A stretch of 64,000 bases of DNA from Muscardinus avellanarius. Lineage: Eukaryota > Chordata > Mammalia > Rodentia > Gliridae. Under the pieces are notes generated by a model. That model had not been told where the DNA came from. It was given only the letters and a program-made list of their open reading frames with translations, and did no database searches. Each line of letters starts with the position of its first letter. Position 1 is the first letter of the stretch. The translations under genes and the position numbers were made by a program. Location of the stretch: NCBI GenBank assembly GCA_963383645.1, contig OY726560.1, positions 65,837,823 to 65,901,822 of the forward strand, in the 5' to 3' direction. Shown here in pieces: positions 11,418 through 23,347 of this stretch.

Positions 11418-11850
11418 TTATAATTATAGTTTTATTAGAGTATATGATGTTTAATGGACTGCTATTGAAAAGTTTTGTCAGTGCCTAATTCTTATTTTGT
11501 TTTCAATGTTTGTTCCCACTTCAAATTTCATAAGAATCTTCAAAGTAAGGGGAATGCAAATTAGAATAAAAAAAAGACTTGGGTTAAGAAATGTTTTACA
11601 TAGTTTCTGTTTCCCATCAATTATTTCAACAATACCAGACTTAGCATTTTTTATGGCAATGTTCTAGTATAAACTGTATCTGTAACAAAGATGTGCTATC
11701 TCTTCATCAATTCTTTTGATGGTCAGATTTATATTTATCTTCTATAGAGCTCCAGATCTCAATTATGGCTCTCATTGGATTTTGAACTTCTGGTTAACTC
11801 AAAGTTTTACACAGCAGCAACTGAACACTTTATTATAAAGGAATAAATGA

Positions 11851-12062
11851 GCCAGATGTGGTAGGGCACACCTGTAATTTCAGTACTTGGGTGGCTGAGA
11901 CAGTAGGATCACAGGTTCCAGGTCAGCCTCAGCAACTTAGCAAGACTCTTAGTAACCTACTGGGATCCTGTTTCAGAACAAAAACCAAAAAGGGCTGGGA
12001 GTGCAACTCAAAGGTAGAATGCTCCTTAGTACAAAAAGAAAATGAAACAAAACACAAAAACC
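11851..12062 (+). repeat. B1-ID dimeric SINE (older subfamily)
   Basis: Starts gccagatgtggtagggca; ID half gggctgggagtgcaactc; A-rich tail. Confidence 0.85.
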
Positions 12063-12359
12063 AAGGAAACAAAAACTTCTCAAGGTTGAGAAATAGGGTT
12101 AGCAAGCCTTGAGGTCCTGTGACTTGGCTTCTACTTTGGGCATTGCCACTGGCTACTAAGGACTTCAGCATCAAGACACTCACCTGGCCTTCACCATTTG
12201 AAGAAAGAGCTCATGAAGTTTCATGGAGTTATAAGAACTTTCTTACAACAGTGTTTGACATGTGGTAGCTCTTCAACGAGTACCAGTCTCTCTTCTTCCT
12301 CCAAGATAATTTTTAAATTTTTATGTGGATCATATTAAAAATGGCATACATTCAGACTG

Positions 12360-13035
12360 TGCTTGGTGCCCTCTTCAAATCTATATTGAGATTCCATCTA
12401 ACCCTAATCAGAGTGGCAAGCATAATAAATAACAACAAATGCTGGTGAGGATGTGGGGAAAGAGGAACTTTTACACTGTTGTTGGGAGTGCAAATTATTT
12501 CAGCTGCTATGGAGATCAGTATGGAGATTCCTTAGAAAACTAGGAATAGATCCATCATATGATCCAGCTATACCACTCCTGCGTATTTGTCCAAAAGGGT
12601 TGAAATCAGAGAACTATAGTAACATATGCATACCCATGTTCATAGCAGCACAATTTGTAATAGCCAAAATATGGAACCAACCTAGGTCTCCATCAACAGA
12701 TGAATGGATTGCAAAATTATGGGAAATACACACAATGGAATTCTACTCAGCTGTAAAAAAGAAGAAAATCATGTCATTCATAAGAAGATGGAAAGACCTG
12801 GAGAACATTATGTGAAGTGAGATCAGCCAAGCACAGAAAGAGAAGGGACTTAAGTTTTCTCTAATATGCCCAAACTAGGAACTATGAGGAATACCAGAGG
12901 GACTCCAGATAATGGAGGGGAAACCTCAGCAAAGCTAGAATGGAATAGTAGGAGAGGAAGAAGGCTGATGTTGATTAATGGAGGAGCTACATTTGGATAT
13001 GTGTAAAAGTATGAATGTAACATGGATAACAAGAT
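12360..13035 (+). mobile_element. 5'-truncated L1: ORF2 C-terminus and 3'UTR
   Basis: Sense-orientation L1 fragment. It enters in the ORF2 C-terminal region (gagattccatctaacccta), runs through the end of ORF2 and continues into a purine-rich 3'UTR. It is homologous to the longer copy at 47530-48690. Confidence 0.85.
12453..12815 (+). pseudogene. L1 ORF2 C-terminal fragment
   Basis: A 120-codon open frame for the C-terminal end of L1 ORF2p, the endonuclease/reverse-transcriptase polyprotein. It shows the cysteine-containing segment (HCCWECK) and the conserved YDPAIPLL and PSTDEWI motifs. Endonuclease and reverse transcriptase are absent, so this is a dead fragment left by 5' truncation. Confidence 0.9.
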
Positions 13036-13107
13036 AATTTTTCTGCTTTATTTTTTCCTATTTATTTAATTTTTCCTTCTTTCTATCTTCCTTTTTTTCT
13101 TTCTATC

Positions 13108-13281
13108 TTTTTTGTATTGGGGATTAATCTTAGGAGCTTTGTACCTCTAAGATACACTCCAGCTCTTCTGATGTTTTAATTTTGAAACAGCATCTTGCTT
13201 AGTTGCTGGTTTCAAACCTGCAGTCCTCCTGTCTCAGCCTCCCAAATGCTGGGATTACAGGCATGTGCAACCGTGCCTGGC
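13108..13281 (-). repeat. B1-ID dimeric SINE (diverged)
   Basis: Antisense copy, diverged in the ID half; the B1 half ends gtgcctggctta-like. Confidence 0.75.
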
Positions 13282-13283
13282 TT

Positions 13284-13926
13284 ATTCTGCTTTCTTTTAC
13301 CATACACTAAAAACATGTAACTCATTGCCTATCTTACTTACTTTGCCACTAGGAGCGAAGGGCAGAGGAAAGTCCAGTGCTAGTTTCTGAAAATTTTCTT
13401 ATTTTAAATTTTAGTTAATTTTCTCTCTACTTTTGCTTTCTTTACTGCTTATGTCTTTCAGTTTTACTTAAAAGACTGCTATTTCTATGAAAATGGTATA
13501 CTGAACATAAGACTTCAAGTGGTAGAACACACGTTTTAAAAATAAAACCATTCAGAAACAACCAGTGGTTACATTAAGTGTATATCATTTTGGACTTTCC
13601 TTGATACATATGTACATGTAAAATTATTTTTATAATAGTTGGATCATACCTTAAATAGTTTAAAATATTTTGTCATATTTGATTTTTAAAAGAAAAAATC
13701 GGAATCAAGCTAAACTGAGGGAAAACACTATTCTTACAAGTAATATTAATTTATAGAAGACAATCTCAAGAGGAAAGGATTTAGTAAGAAACTATCAAGT
13801 AAGTAAAAGACATTTTAGAAGCTATGTGCATAAGCTTTAGACAGATGGTTCACTTTTAATGTAAAAGCAGAGGAAATGAGCCTACTTCTCACCTCCTCTT
13901 TCTTAACATAGTTTTTCTAAGTTATA
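13284..13926. other. Unique DNA, no gene seen
   Basis: AT-rich; nothing recognisable. Confidence 0.45.
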
Positions 13927-14074
13927 ATCTCTCTCTTCCTCCTCCTCCTTCTTATTTCTCTCTCTCTTCTCTCTCTCTCCTCCTTCTCCTTCTCCTTCTC
14001 CTTTCTTCTTCTTCTTCTTCTTCTTCTTCTTCTTCTTCTTCTTCTTCTTCTTCTTCTTCTTCTTCTTCTTCTTC

Positions 14075-14106
<32 letters not shown>

Positions 14107-14168
14107 CTTCTTCTTCTTCTTCTTCTTCTTCTTCTTCTTCTTCTCCCCCCCTCTCCCCCTCCCTCTCT
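13927..14168. repeat. Long pyrimidine tract with (CTT)n microsatellite
   Basis: About 240 bases of almost pure pyrimidine on the plus strand. The core is a nearly perfect CTT run from about 14003 to 14146, broken once by ctactt, flanked by CTC/CT-rich sequence and C runs. It abuts the ID end of the next SINE. Confidence 0.95.
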
Positions 14169-14362
14169 CCTAGTGATTGAACCCAGGGGCATTTTACCTC
14201 CAAGCTACATTCCAGTCCTTTTTAATTTTTGTATTTTGAAACAGGGTCTCACCAAGTTGCTGAGAATCTCCTAAGTTGCTGAGACTAACCTTGAAACTAG
14301 AATCCTCCTGCTTCAGCCTCCCAAGTACTGGGATTATAGGTGTGCACCACCATGCTTGGCTT
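14169..14362 (-). repeat. B1-ID dimeric SINE (older subfamily)
   Basis: Antisense copy starting at tgattgaacccaggggca. The adjacent CTT tract sits where its A-rich tail would be, so the microsatellite may have grown from that tail. Confidence 0.85.
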
Positions 14363-14637
14363 AGTTATAAACTTTTGACATTGTCAGGATTTATAGCATT
14401 CTGCTTTGAAAATTCTAAGAGTTTTTTCATCTTAAATTCTAAATATTCTCTACTATTTTAGTGAATCCAGCATTTGTCACCACTTTTGTTTGTTTTGAAA
14501 TTTTTAATAGAGTAACTTTTTATTAAAGAGCAATTTTCCTCGATTTTGTGCAAGCTTCAGAATGTCTCTTTATTACCTTCATACTTAAAAGGCCAATGGA
14601 AAGGTATGAGTCATTAGTTCTCACTTTCTTTCTTTCT

Positions 14638-14849
14638 TTTTTTTTTTCTGGTACTGGGGATGGAACCCATGGGCTTTTCTACCTCAGGGCTATACTCACA
14701 GACCTATTTTATATTTTATTTGGAAACAGGGTCTCACTAAGTTGCTGAGAGCCTCACTTAGTAGCTGAGGCTGGCTTCAAACCTTTGCGATCCTCCTGTC
14801 TCAGACTCCCAAGCGGGAAGATTATAAGCGTGTACCACCATACCTGGCT
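14638..14849 (-). repeat. B1-ID dimeric SINE (older subfamily)
   Basis: T run, ggtactggggatggaaccc, both halves, B1 end catacctggct. Confidence 0.85.
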
Positions 14850-15227
14850 CCCCTGAATTTTTTAGATCTTACATTAATGTCTTCTGATATTGTAGTTACT
14901 ATGGAGAATATTTTTGTAATTTTTATCTTTCAATTTCAATAGCAGCATATGATTGAGAGTTGAGTTTTTATATTACTATTTTTCTATTTTATAGAAACCA
15001 TGGTGTGTTTGTCTCTAAGAATATTTAATTTACATGTAAAAATTACATATATTGAAGGCATACATGATGATATATGTATATATTGTATACTAATTACATG
15101 ATTGTATCTTTTTTAAAGGATATTATTTCCTAGAAAACTTTTATGAATGATATGTGATATTGGTGTGCCCTTTATATTGAAAAATTCAAGAGTAAATTTT
15201 AAGAGATTTTGTTACGTATGTGTGTAT

Positions 15228-15434
15228 TTTTATGGTACTGGGGATTTAGCCCAGAGGCATTCTACCTCCAGGCTACATCCTCAGACCTTTTTATTTTTTA
15301 TTTTTTTGAAACACAGTCTCTCTAGGTTACTGGAAGTTTCACTATTGCTGAGGCTGGTCTTGAACCTGTGATCCTCTGTCTCAGCTTTCCAGGTACTGGG
15401 ATTGCAGGCATTAAATCACCAACCCCACCTGGCT
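15228..15434 (-). repeat. B1-ID dimeric SINE (diverged)
   Basis: Antisense copy from tatggtactggggatttag to cccacctggct. Confidence 0.8.
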
Positions 15435-16310
15435 ATTTCATTATATTTTAAAATGTTGTTCTGTTTATTTGATTCCCTCCTTGGATGATCATTATGCATA
15501 CGTCAAATACTTTTTATATGTCCCTTCTATATCTTTTTAACATCAGCTTTCAATCTTTTTCATTTTGCTTTGAATTGTTTTCCGCAGCTTCTCCTCGGCG
15601 TCCCTGGCTGCTTAATTCAGATGTGCTCTATTGGCTGCTGCTTCTGTTGTGACCATAATTTTACAACATTCTTGGTTTTCTCTTTTGTCTCTTTCTGGAG
15701 CTCTGCCTACTCACCATCATTATTTTGTGTTGTCTTTTTTTTTTTTTCTTCAGGAATTGTGTAATCTATAATTCATCTAAAAATATTTAAAAATTTTTTG
15801 AAACTGTTTTCCACGTTCTTATGTAATGTCTCCTCTGTGACAACTGTAGCCTTAGGCTATCAGACATGTTTCTGAAATTTGGCTTTGAACTATATTAAAC
15901 TTAGAAGATGTTATCATTCATTCATGAGGCCAAGCTAGAAGAGTACTAAAGAAGCTACTGATTATTTTTGACAAATTGTGGTTGGCATTGTACAAAAGGT
16001 CCAATCTCTTACGTTGAATAGGAATGCTCAGAATGCATGTGGTACTTTCCAGGTGGAAATTGCTTTCGTATCTATCATTAGATCATGATGGCAAAACATG
16101 AGCAGCAGGAAATGACTGTCTTTCACTATTGAGGGGACTAGACTTCAGAGTGTGTCTTGTCTTTGTGGTGGTCACTGGGTTGCTGAGTCAGGTCTGGGAC
16201 ATTGGAGCACAGTGAACTCCATCTCTGGCTCCTAGTTTGTTGGTGTTTCTGTAGTACTGTATTCATCACTCTTCGTGTTGCAGTGAAAATGGTGCTTAAG
16301 ATTACTGTGT
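15435..16310. other. Unique DNA, no gene seen
   Basis: Nothing recognisable. Confidence 0.45.
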
Positions 16311-16313
16311 GGA

Positions 16314-16564
16314 GCCAGGCGTGGTGGCTCAAGTTTATAATCCCAGCGCTTGGGAGGCTGAGGCAGGAGGATCGCACAGGTTCGAAACCAGCCTCAGCTA
16401 CTTAGTGAGGCTCTCAGCAACTTAATGAGATCCTGTTTTCACATAAAGTATAAAATAGGTCTGGGAGTATAGCCCAGAGGTAGAAAAAATCCCTGGGTTC
16501 TACCCCAGTACCACTAAAAAAAGAAAAAGAAAAAGAAAAACAAAAACAAAAACAAAAAAAAAAA
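16314..16564 (+). repeat. B1-ID dimeric SINE with long A-rich tail
   Basis: Starts gccaggcgtggtggctca; ends in an expanded tail of AAAAAG and AAAAAC units (about 16516-16564). Confidence 0.9.
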
Positions 16565-16890
16565 CGACTGTGGGTTGTATCCATTCCTCCAGGATTTAAT
16601 TTAATCCTGAGGTTTGATTTATCAAGTGACAGCAGAGACAATAATAAAAGCATGCTGTGTATGAAGCGCAGGCACAGGAAGGCTACCTGTCTTGCCCACA
16701 GGAACCATTGGTTCTGTGTGCACCTCTGTGCCGGGCCACTGGGTGTATTCACCTATGCTAGTTAACTCTGTCTGATAGATCATCTTCCTGGAGTTAATTT
16801 ATACTCATCACAGCAAAGCAAAACAAAACCTCTTAGCTTAGGCATCTCTTTTGAGAAGATGTTTTATTCCAAACTTGAAGGTCTTCCACT

Positions 16891-16893
<3 letters not shown>

Positions 16894-16929
<36 letters not shown>

Positions 16930-17131
16930 AGTACTGGGGATGGAACCCAGGGGCTTTCTACCTCTGAGTGACACCCCCAGCCCTAATTGTTTTTATTCTT
17001 TTTATTTTTGAAAGAGGGTCTCACTGAGTTGCAAACGCTTCACTAAGTAGCTGAGGCTGTCTGTGAACCGCGATCCTCCAGTCTCCGCCTCCCAAATGCT
17101 GGGATTACAAGTGTGGGCCACCACGCCCGGC
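16894..17131 (-). repeat. B1-ID dimeric SINE, complete, with perfect target-site duplication
   Basis: A complete antisense copy with a ~35-base T run. aaggtcttccacttct at 16878-16893 and 17132-17147 is an exact 16-base duplication, showing recent L1-style insertion. Confidence 0.95.
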
Positions 17132-17147
17132 AAGGTCTTCCACTTCT

Positions 17148-18894
17148 AGCACGGTCTTTTCTTATTGCTTTGTAACAGCTGATTCCCTTGCTTATCTCTT
17201 CAGTGAGCCCTTAGAAGTTCCTTTGGGTGAGAGACTGTGTCTTATTTTGGCTTTTAATTTTCTACATCTTGTGATGCTGGAATGTAATAGGTACAAGGCT
17301 TACTGAAATGGAGGTATGGGTCAACACATTAGTAATTTCAGTTTGCAGGGAGATGTGTTGAAGGTTTCTCACTGACTTTACATTATCTGTTTCAGCACCA
17401 CTGATTCAGCTGTTATATAGAGAGCAATTTTAAGAGATTAATCAAGGAAGACTCCCCAGGAAGCTCTTACAGGAGTAGGTGTGACATGAAGATGAATTTA
17501 TCTGGTGTCAGAGCAGCTAAAATGGAAAGAAAGAAACATACACAGGAAATCCTACAAAGAAAGAATGGCAGATCTCAATGAGTGATCGATGGGACAGATT
17601 GTTCAGACTAGGAAGTCTTTTCTCTCCATTTTACTTCTTTAAATTTTAACAATTTTTTTGTTAATTCACAACCCATTATCAGCCAGCCAGATTTTGCCAC
17701 AGTAATGCTGCATGACAAACATTCCTGATTGGAGTGAGTTACAGCATCATTTCATGCTTACGTGTGACTGGCTCAGCTACCCACAGGCTGGGCTTGGTTG
17801 GAAAGCTCTATTTCAGGCTGGAGTTAGATGGGCTTGCACCAGGGTATGCTTTGGTTCAGATCTGTCCATAAGTCTCCCAAGCTCTGGATTCAATGACTGC
17901 TTTATAACAGAGCTTCTACTACTTGCATTCCCTTGCCAAAGAAAGTCACACGTGAAGCCCAACTTTAATCAGATAGTACTATATTTTATTATACTTCAAA
18001 ATAATAAATAATTTATGGACTGCGGTAAGATAGCTTATTGTTGTAGAACAATAATACAAAATATCACACCACCTTATCTGTGATTCCTTCAGCTAGCAGT
18101 ACTAACTGTTGCCTCTGAGTTCCCATGGTACTCTATTTCCACATAGCACTTTCTCTGTGTTTAAGTATTGGCTCTGTAAGGCAGAAATGTTTCATTATTT
18201 TTAATAGACAAGACAAAGTATTGTCCAGTGAAGCAGATTCAAGTCATTCATTTAAACCTTCTCTAAATGTGATTTTGAAATAAAAATAGCTTGTTCACAT
18301 GCAATTATAACATATTCATAGACATAATCCTTATTAAAGTACATAAAGATATTTTCTTTTTATATTTTATTGACTTGCATTGGCTGGGAAACAGTTTAAA
18401 CTGTATATGTAAGGTACTGAAAGTCTAAATGCATAGAAGTTCACTCAGGGAGGAGCATATATAGTCTGGTAACAACAAATAAATTTCCTTTGTTTTAGGG
18501 GCTTTCAAAATTCCCTTATAGACAGGTAATTAAGGTGCTTTAGGAGTCACTTACTTCCTACTTAAGCATATTTTATAAAGTAGCTTTCATAAGGAGCCAA
18601 CTGTCTACTTATTTGTGCATAAAGGTAGTTTCTAAAATCAATAATTTATTTCATGAATTATAAAAAGTTGACCTTATTTGAAGGAAAAATGACATTGAAA
18701 AAAGCTTATTTTTTGAATAAAATATTTATGAGGTTGTTTGATTCAGACTACTTTCAGAAATCTGATATATTTGTTTAGCTTAAGAAGCAGAGTAAGATAA
18801 ACTGTTATGAGAAATATGGTATAATAATATAATTTGACTCAGTTGTTTAGTGCAATAGACAAAGGTAAGAAAATCTGTTTTTCTGGTTGACTCT
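17148..18894. other. Unique DNA, no gene seen
   Basis: SINE-free. No exon or known repeat recognised. Confidence 0.45.
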
Positions 18895-19205
18895 TGTCTT
18901 AGTTTAGGCTGCTAAAATGAAATACCATAGACTGGGTGGCTTATAAAATTATAGAGTTATGGAGGCTGGGTTGTCCAAGACCAAGATGCTGGCAGATTCA
19001 GTGTGTGATGGGGTCCACTTTCTGATTCATAGATGGTGCTTTCTGGTCTTCACATAGTAGAGATACAATGAGCTCCCTTGGGCCTGTTTGGTAAGTGCAC
19101 TAATTCTCTTCCTGAGAGCCTAATCACCCCACCAGAGGCCCCCCTCCAAATACCACCATATTGGTGATTAGGTTTGGGGGCATAAACATTCAGACCACAG
19201 TACTC
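18895..19205 (-). repeat. MaLR-type LTR, antisense
   Basis: Starts tcttagtttaggctgctaaa and includes atagactgggtggcttata, the typical antisense MaLR LTR end. It finishes in cattcagaccacag. The subfamily is uncertain. Confidence 0.65.
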
Positions 19206-19689
19206 TAAACAATGACCTCTATAAAAATTAGAGCATTTGATGAGTTCTTTATGCCTACAGTGACACAGAACACCTGAGGAAAAGCCTGGTTAAAAAATAT
19301 TTTTGACGAATGGAGGGCAGTGGGAACCCAGAGAAGAAAGTGCAGGAACAGAAACACAGGATAGCTGGTCAGCAGAAACACGTGGCCTGCTCAGGTGGCG
19401 GGTGGCGTCACGAAGTAGAGGGTCCCTTTGGCAGAAGGCACATTTCATAGAGCCTCACTTGGAACCCCCAGAGTCCTATTATTTACACTGTTTTCACATC
19501 AGCTAAAAAAGTGCTAAAACAGAGACTCATAGGGAGATAATGAATTCAGATTTTATCATTTTATTTTGATGTAAAATACACAGAGTATACTCACCTGTCT
19601 CTGTTGTGGTATTAGACCAAGGCTTTCCCTTTGAGGGTTTGGAATTCAGCTTCCTCTTTCTCTTCTCCCTAGTTTGCACAGATATTCCA
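19206..19689. other. Unique DNA, no gene seen
   Basis: Nothing recognisable. Confidence 0.4.
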
Positions 19690-20150
19690 AGTATACATTC
19701 TTCTTCCTTTTATCTATACAAAAGAAGTTGTTCTGTGCCATGCTTTTTGTATCTGCGGTTTCTTGGAGATTGTTCCCTATCAGTAGGTAGAGTGCTGCTT
19801 TGTATTTTATTTTATAGTTGCAAAGTGTTCTATTCAATGACTGCAACATTATGACAAGCATGTGGAAGTTTTCTAGTCTTTTGCTATTATTAAAAATGCT
19901 GTGGACACAATAAACTAAAAATATACATCCTTGAATTGTGCAGGTGTGTGTAGGGCTAGTTCCCAGGTGTGAGGGTGCTGGATTGCCTCCGTAGCTGTTA
20001 TGACTCTTCTTATGTTGCCCGTGATGCATTAGAGCACCTGTGTTTTCCACTGCTTTGCCAAAAGTGTTTTTCTTATCAAATGTAAATTTCTGTAAGTATG
20101 AGAGGTGAAAAATTGTATCTCAATGTGGTTTTATTGTTTATTTTTCCAGG
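19690..20150 (-). repeat. Probable old L1 3' fragment, antisense
   Basis: Contains phrases typical of antisense old L1 3' ends (gttctattcaatgactgcaa; tattaaaaatgctgtggac). Highly diverged. Confidence 0.5.
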
Positions 20151-20164
20151 TAGGACAGAAAGCA

Positions 20165-20343
20165 TGCATAATGGTGAAGAGGGCAGAGAGTCTGAAAGTC
20201 ACCGCTCAGGGTTAAATTCAGGTTCTTCTCCTGGCCAGCTCCATGACTTTGGGCACATGTCTTAACTTTTTATGCCTTTATATCCTCATGTATGTCGCAG
20301 AGGATAGTAACCAGCTCAATAAGGTTACTTTAAGAATTATATG
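20165..20343 (+). repeat. MIR SINE
   Basis: Matches the MIR order: cttctcctggccagctccatg, gactttgggcacatgtctta, then a ggatagtaaccagctcaat-like segment. Confidence 0.7.
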
Positions 20344-20345
20344 TA

Positions 20346-20530
20346 GCTGGGTATGATGGTGTACTTGGGAAACAGAGACAGGAGGGTCACAGGTTCAAGG
20401 ACAGCCTCAGTAACATAGTGAGACTCTCAGTAACCGAGAGAGAACTTTAAAAAAAAAATCAAAACATAAAAAGAGGTGGGAATTTAGCTTCTAGGTAGAA
20501 TGCCCTGAGTCCAATCCCTGATACCACACA
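20346..20530 (+). repeat. B1-ID dimeric SINE (internally deleted)
   Basis: Starts gctgggtatgatggtgta; lacks part of the B1 half; ID half and A-rich end present. Confidence 0.8.
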
Positions 20531-20690
20531 AAGAATTAAATGTGTTAAAATATATGTTTAGCCTGTTGTTAGTGGAGTCAGTATGGAGTTCATATGTTTT
20601 AAAATGTTATCATTCCTTTTCTGCAAATTTTTATCATTTTTCTCTTTTCTATTATATCTTGGTTTTTCTCTTGTGGATTTTTATAAACTT

Positions 20691-20888
20691 TTTTTTTTGG
20701 TACCTGGGATGGAACCGAAGGGCATTCTACTTCTGAGCTCACCTTAAGCCCTATTTTTATTCTTTATTTTGAATCAGGGTCTCACTGAGTTGCAACGGGC
20801 CTCACTAAGTAACGGAGGCTGTCCTTGAACCACAATCTTCCTGTCTTACCTTCCTAAGTATTGAGATTATAAGCGTGTACCACCATGC
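20691..20888 (-). repeat. B1-ID dimeric SINE (older subfamily)
   Basis: Antisense copy from a T run to caccatgcccagct. It was the landing site of the next SINE. Confidence 0.85.
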
Positions 20889-20904
20889 CCAGCTATAAAC
20901 TTTT

Positions 20905-21095
20905 TGTGTGTGTGTGGTACTGGGGTTCCTGGAAGCCCTTTTACCTCTGGGCTACACTCCCAGACCTATTTTTACATTTTTATTTGGAAACAGGGTCTCC
21001 TAAGCCAGCGCGCGGCTGGCTTCGAACCTGTAAGATCCTCCTGTCTCTGCCTCCCAAGCACGGGGATTACAGGCGTGCGCCACCACGCCCGACAT
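20905..21095 (-). repeat. B1-ID dimeric SINE, young hairpin subfamily
   Basis: Carries the diagnostic palindrome on the antisense strand. Exact 16-base duplication ccagctataaactttt at 20889-20904 and 21096-21111, the first copy including the end of the preceding SINE. It therefore inserted after, and at the end of, that SINE. Confidence 0.95.
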
Positions 21096-21379
21096 CCAGC
21101 TATAAACTTTTAATGTCAAGGTTAGGCCTGTATATTTGTGGGTAGTCTGTTGCTTGTCTTTTATTATTGCTTATGATGTATATCATGCATATCTTGACCA
21201 TCTATGTAGTTATATTTAGCAATTTTTGTGTGCTTTTAGGATTTTGATTCATAGAGAAATGTTCCAAGGTTATAAAGCAAGGTTATAAAACAAAATTTTT
21301 CTCTGGTGTTTCCTTAATTTTACTTTTTTATTCAAATCTCTTATCTGCTTTATACTGCCATGTATTTACAGAAAAAATA

Positions 21380-21578
21380 TATTTTGCAGTATTGGGAATA
21401 GAACCCAGGGACATTCTACCTTTAAGCTATACCCCCAGCCCTAGTTTTCATTCTTTCTTTTATTAAAAGGGTCTAAGTTGTGGAGGGTCTCACTAAATAG
21501 CTGAGGCTGGCCACAAACCTGCAATTCTCCTGTCTCAGCCTCCCAAGTACTGGGATAACAAGTGTGCCCATGCCCAGC
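21380..21578 (-). repeat. B1-ID dimeric SINE (older subfamily)
   Basis: Antisense copy from gcagtattgggaatagaacc to catgcccagct. Confidence 0.85.
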
Positions 21579-22111
21579 TACAGAAAATATTTTAATTTGT
21601 ATTTATCAAAGACATTTTCAAAGACAGCAGGATTAGTTTTTAAATGCCAACCAGCCTTTTTCACACTAAGAATATATCCTATGCAATGCAATTAAATTAT
21701 AAAACTACAATTACAAGTGCAGTTGGCAAGAAGTGCCCAAAACATCTGCACAATTACAGTAAGGGTCCAGGGCACACATCATATCTCACAGTTAAGAAAA
21801 ATACTGTGCACCGCAAACAAATACATAGAATCAGTCACTCTATCTAGCTTAATTCCAAGTGAAACGGAGCCCTGAGCTGCTCCTTCAAAAGAGTGGCTTT
21901 CTTTGCAGACCTCTGCAAGTTTTCCTCTTTAATTTTCTAAATGCTTTTGGCTTTGGTCTCCCATGGCCGTGCTTCATCACAGTACTGCGCTCTTGGTGCT
22001 GCAGGTGGGGGTGAATGAAGAAGGCTGTTCTTCATATTATCTTGGTACAGAAGAATAGAAAGCAGAGTGGGTAACATGTTGACTATGCAAATGAACTTTG
22101 CTTTTCTGGTT
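21579..22111. other. Unique DNA, no gene seen
   Basis: Contains a 67-codon frame (21644-21847) without any recognisable feature. Confidence 0.4.
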
Positions 22112-22324
22112 TCTTTTCCTTTTTTGTATTACTAGGGATTGAACCGAGGGGCATTCTACCATCAAGCTACAACTCTAGCTCTATTTTTTCTTTTTATTTA
22201 AAACCAGGGTCTCACTAGGTTGATGGCAGTCCCACGACTTGCTGAGGCTGTCCTTGTACCTGTAATCCTCCTGTCTCAGCCTCCCAAGTACTGGGATTAC
22301 AGGCAAGCACCACAATGCCTGGCT
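22112..22324 (-). repeat. B1-ID dimeric SINE (older subfamily)
   Basis: Antisense copy from attactagggattgaaccga to cacaatgcctggct. Confidence 0.85.
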
Positions 22325-23123
22325 GCTTTTCTGGTTTCTAAGGCATTCGAGGTAACGATGTTTCAGGACTCATTTGGATAGGTTCTCCAACACCTGCAAA
22401 AATCTGTCGGATCAACAAAGGAGGGAATGCAGAGTTTGGAAAACTGCTGCTGTAAAGGCATCCATAAATTTCATGTTTTTTATGGACACTGAGGGAGAAC
22501 ATGGCTTTTCCTAGGTGGGTGGTCACCATGAGAGTCACCCGTTCCTGTTACAAGTTGCTAAGGAACGAAAGATGCAGTTCAATAAAAGTGTTTTTGTTGT
22601 TGTTTCTTCTGAATACAAGGCTTGGTTATTAATTATGGCTTATTCTACAAGCACCATAAGGAAATGTGTCACAGTCCTTTGCTTATACTTAATGAGCCCG
22701 TGGTTCTCTACTCTAACTGTGGAACAAACCACCCAGGGAACTTGGTTCGGCTCCAGACCTCATGGTTCTGAGGAGCTGCCAGGGTGGAGAACCTCTGCAT
22801 TTATCTTCATTTTATTTTATTTTTTTGTGGGAGATGCTATGGTGGAGGACAAAAATCAGTGTTTCTTAAAGTCTATAGACCATGGGTATCAATGGAGATT
22901 TGTGGACTCCACCCCTGATTAAACAAGCATAATCTCTGGAGATGGATATATCAATAAACATCCTGGATAATTTTATGTACACTAAATTCGGAGAACTGAT
23001 CTGAAAGTGGGTCCTGGAATATTTAAAGCTAACAAAATCCAGTGAGATATTTTATATTTTGTATCTCTTTTTCCTCTATATTTAAGAAGGTCTACTTTAT
23101 AGGAGATCTAAAATATACAAAAA
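22325..23123. other. Unique or very old repeat DNA, no gene seen
   Basis: A segment near 22690-22800 (cgtggttctctactctaact ...) resembles old interspersed repeats, but I cannot assign it. A 135-codon frame (22515-22922) overlies it and has no family features. Confidence 0.35.
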
Positions 23124-23139
23124 TGTGACTATAATTTTC

Positions 23140-23331
23140 TTTTCTTTTTTTTTTGTGGTACTGGGGTTCCTGGAAGCCCTTCTACCTCCAGGTTACACTC
23201 CCAGACCTATTTTATATTTTTATTTGGAAACAGGGTCTCTTAAGCCAGCGCAGCTGGCTTCGAGCCTGCGTGATCCTCCTGTCTCCGCCTCCCAAGCACG
23301 GGGATTACAAGCGTGTGCCACCACATCTGGC
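23140..23331 (-). repeat. B1-ID dimeric SINE, young hairpin subfamily
   Basis: Diagnostic palindrome present. tgtgactataattttc (23124-23139) and tgtgactatgattttc (23332-23347) are a 16-base duplication with one mismatch. Confidence 0.95.
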
Positions 23332-23347
23332 TGTGACTATGATTTTC

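Noticed and set aside
13917..14203. Open frames of almost pure Arg or Glu
   Set aside because: They are translations of the CTT microsatellite.
22515..22922. 135-codon plus-strand frame as a gene
   Set aside because: No domain, low-complexity hydrophobic segments, and it overlaps old-repeat-like sequence.
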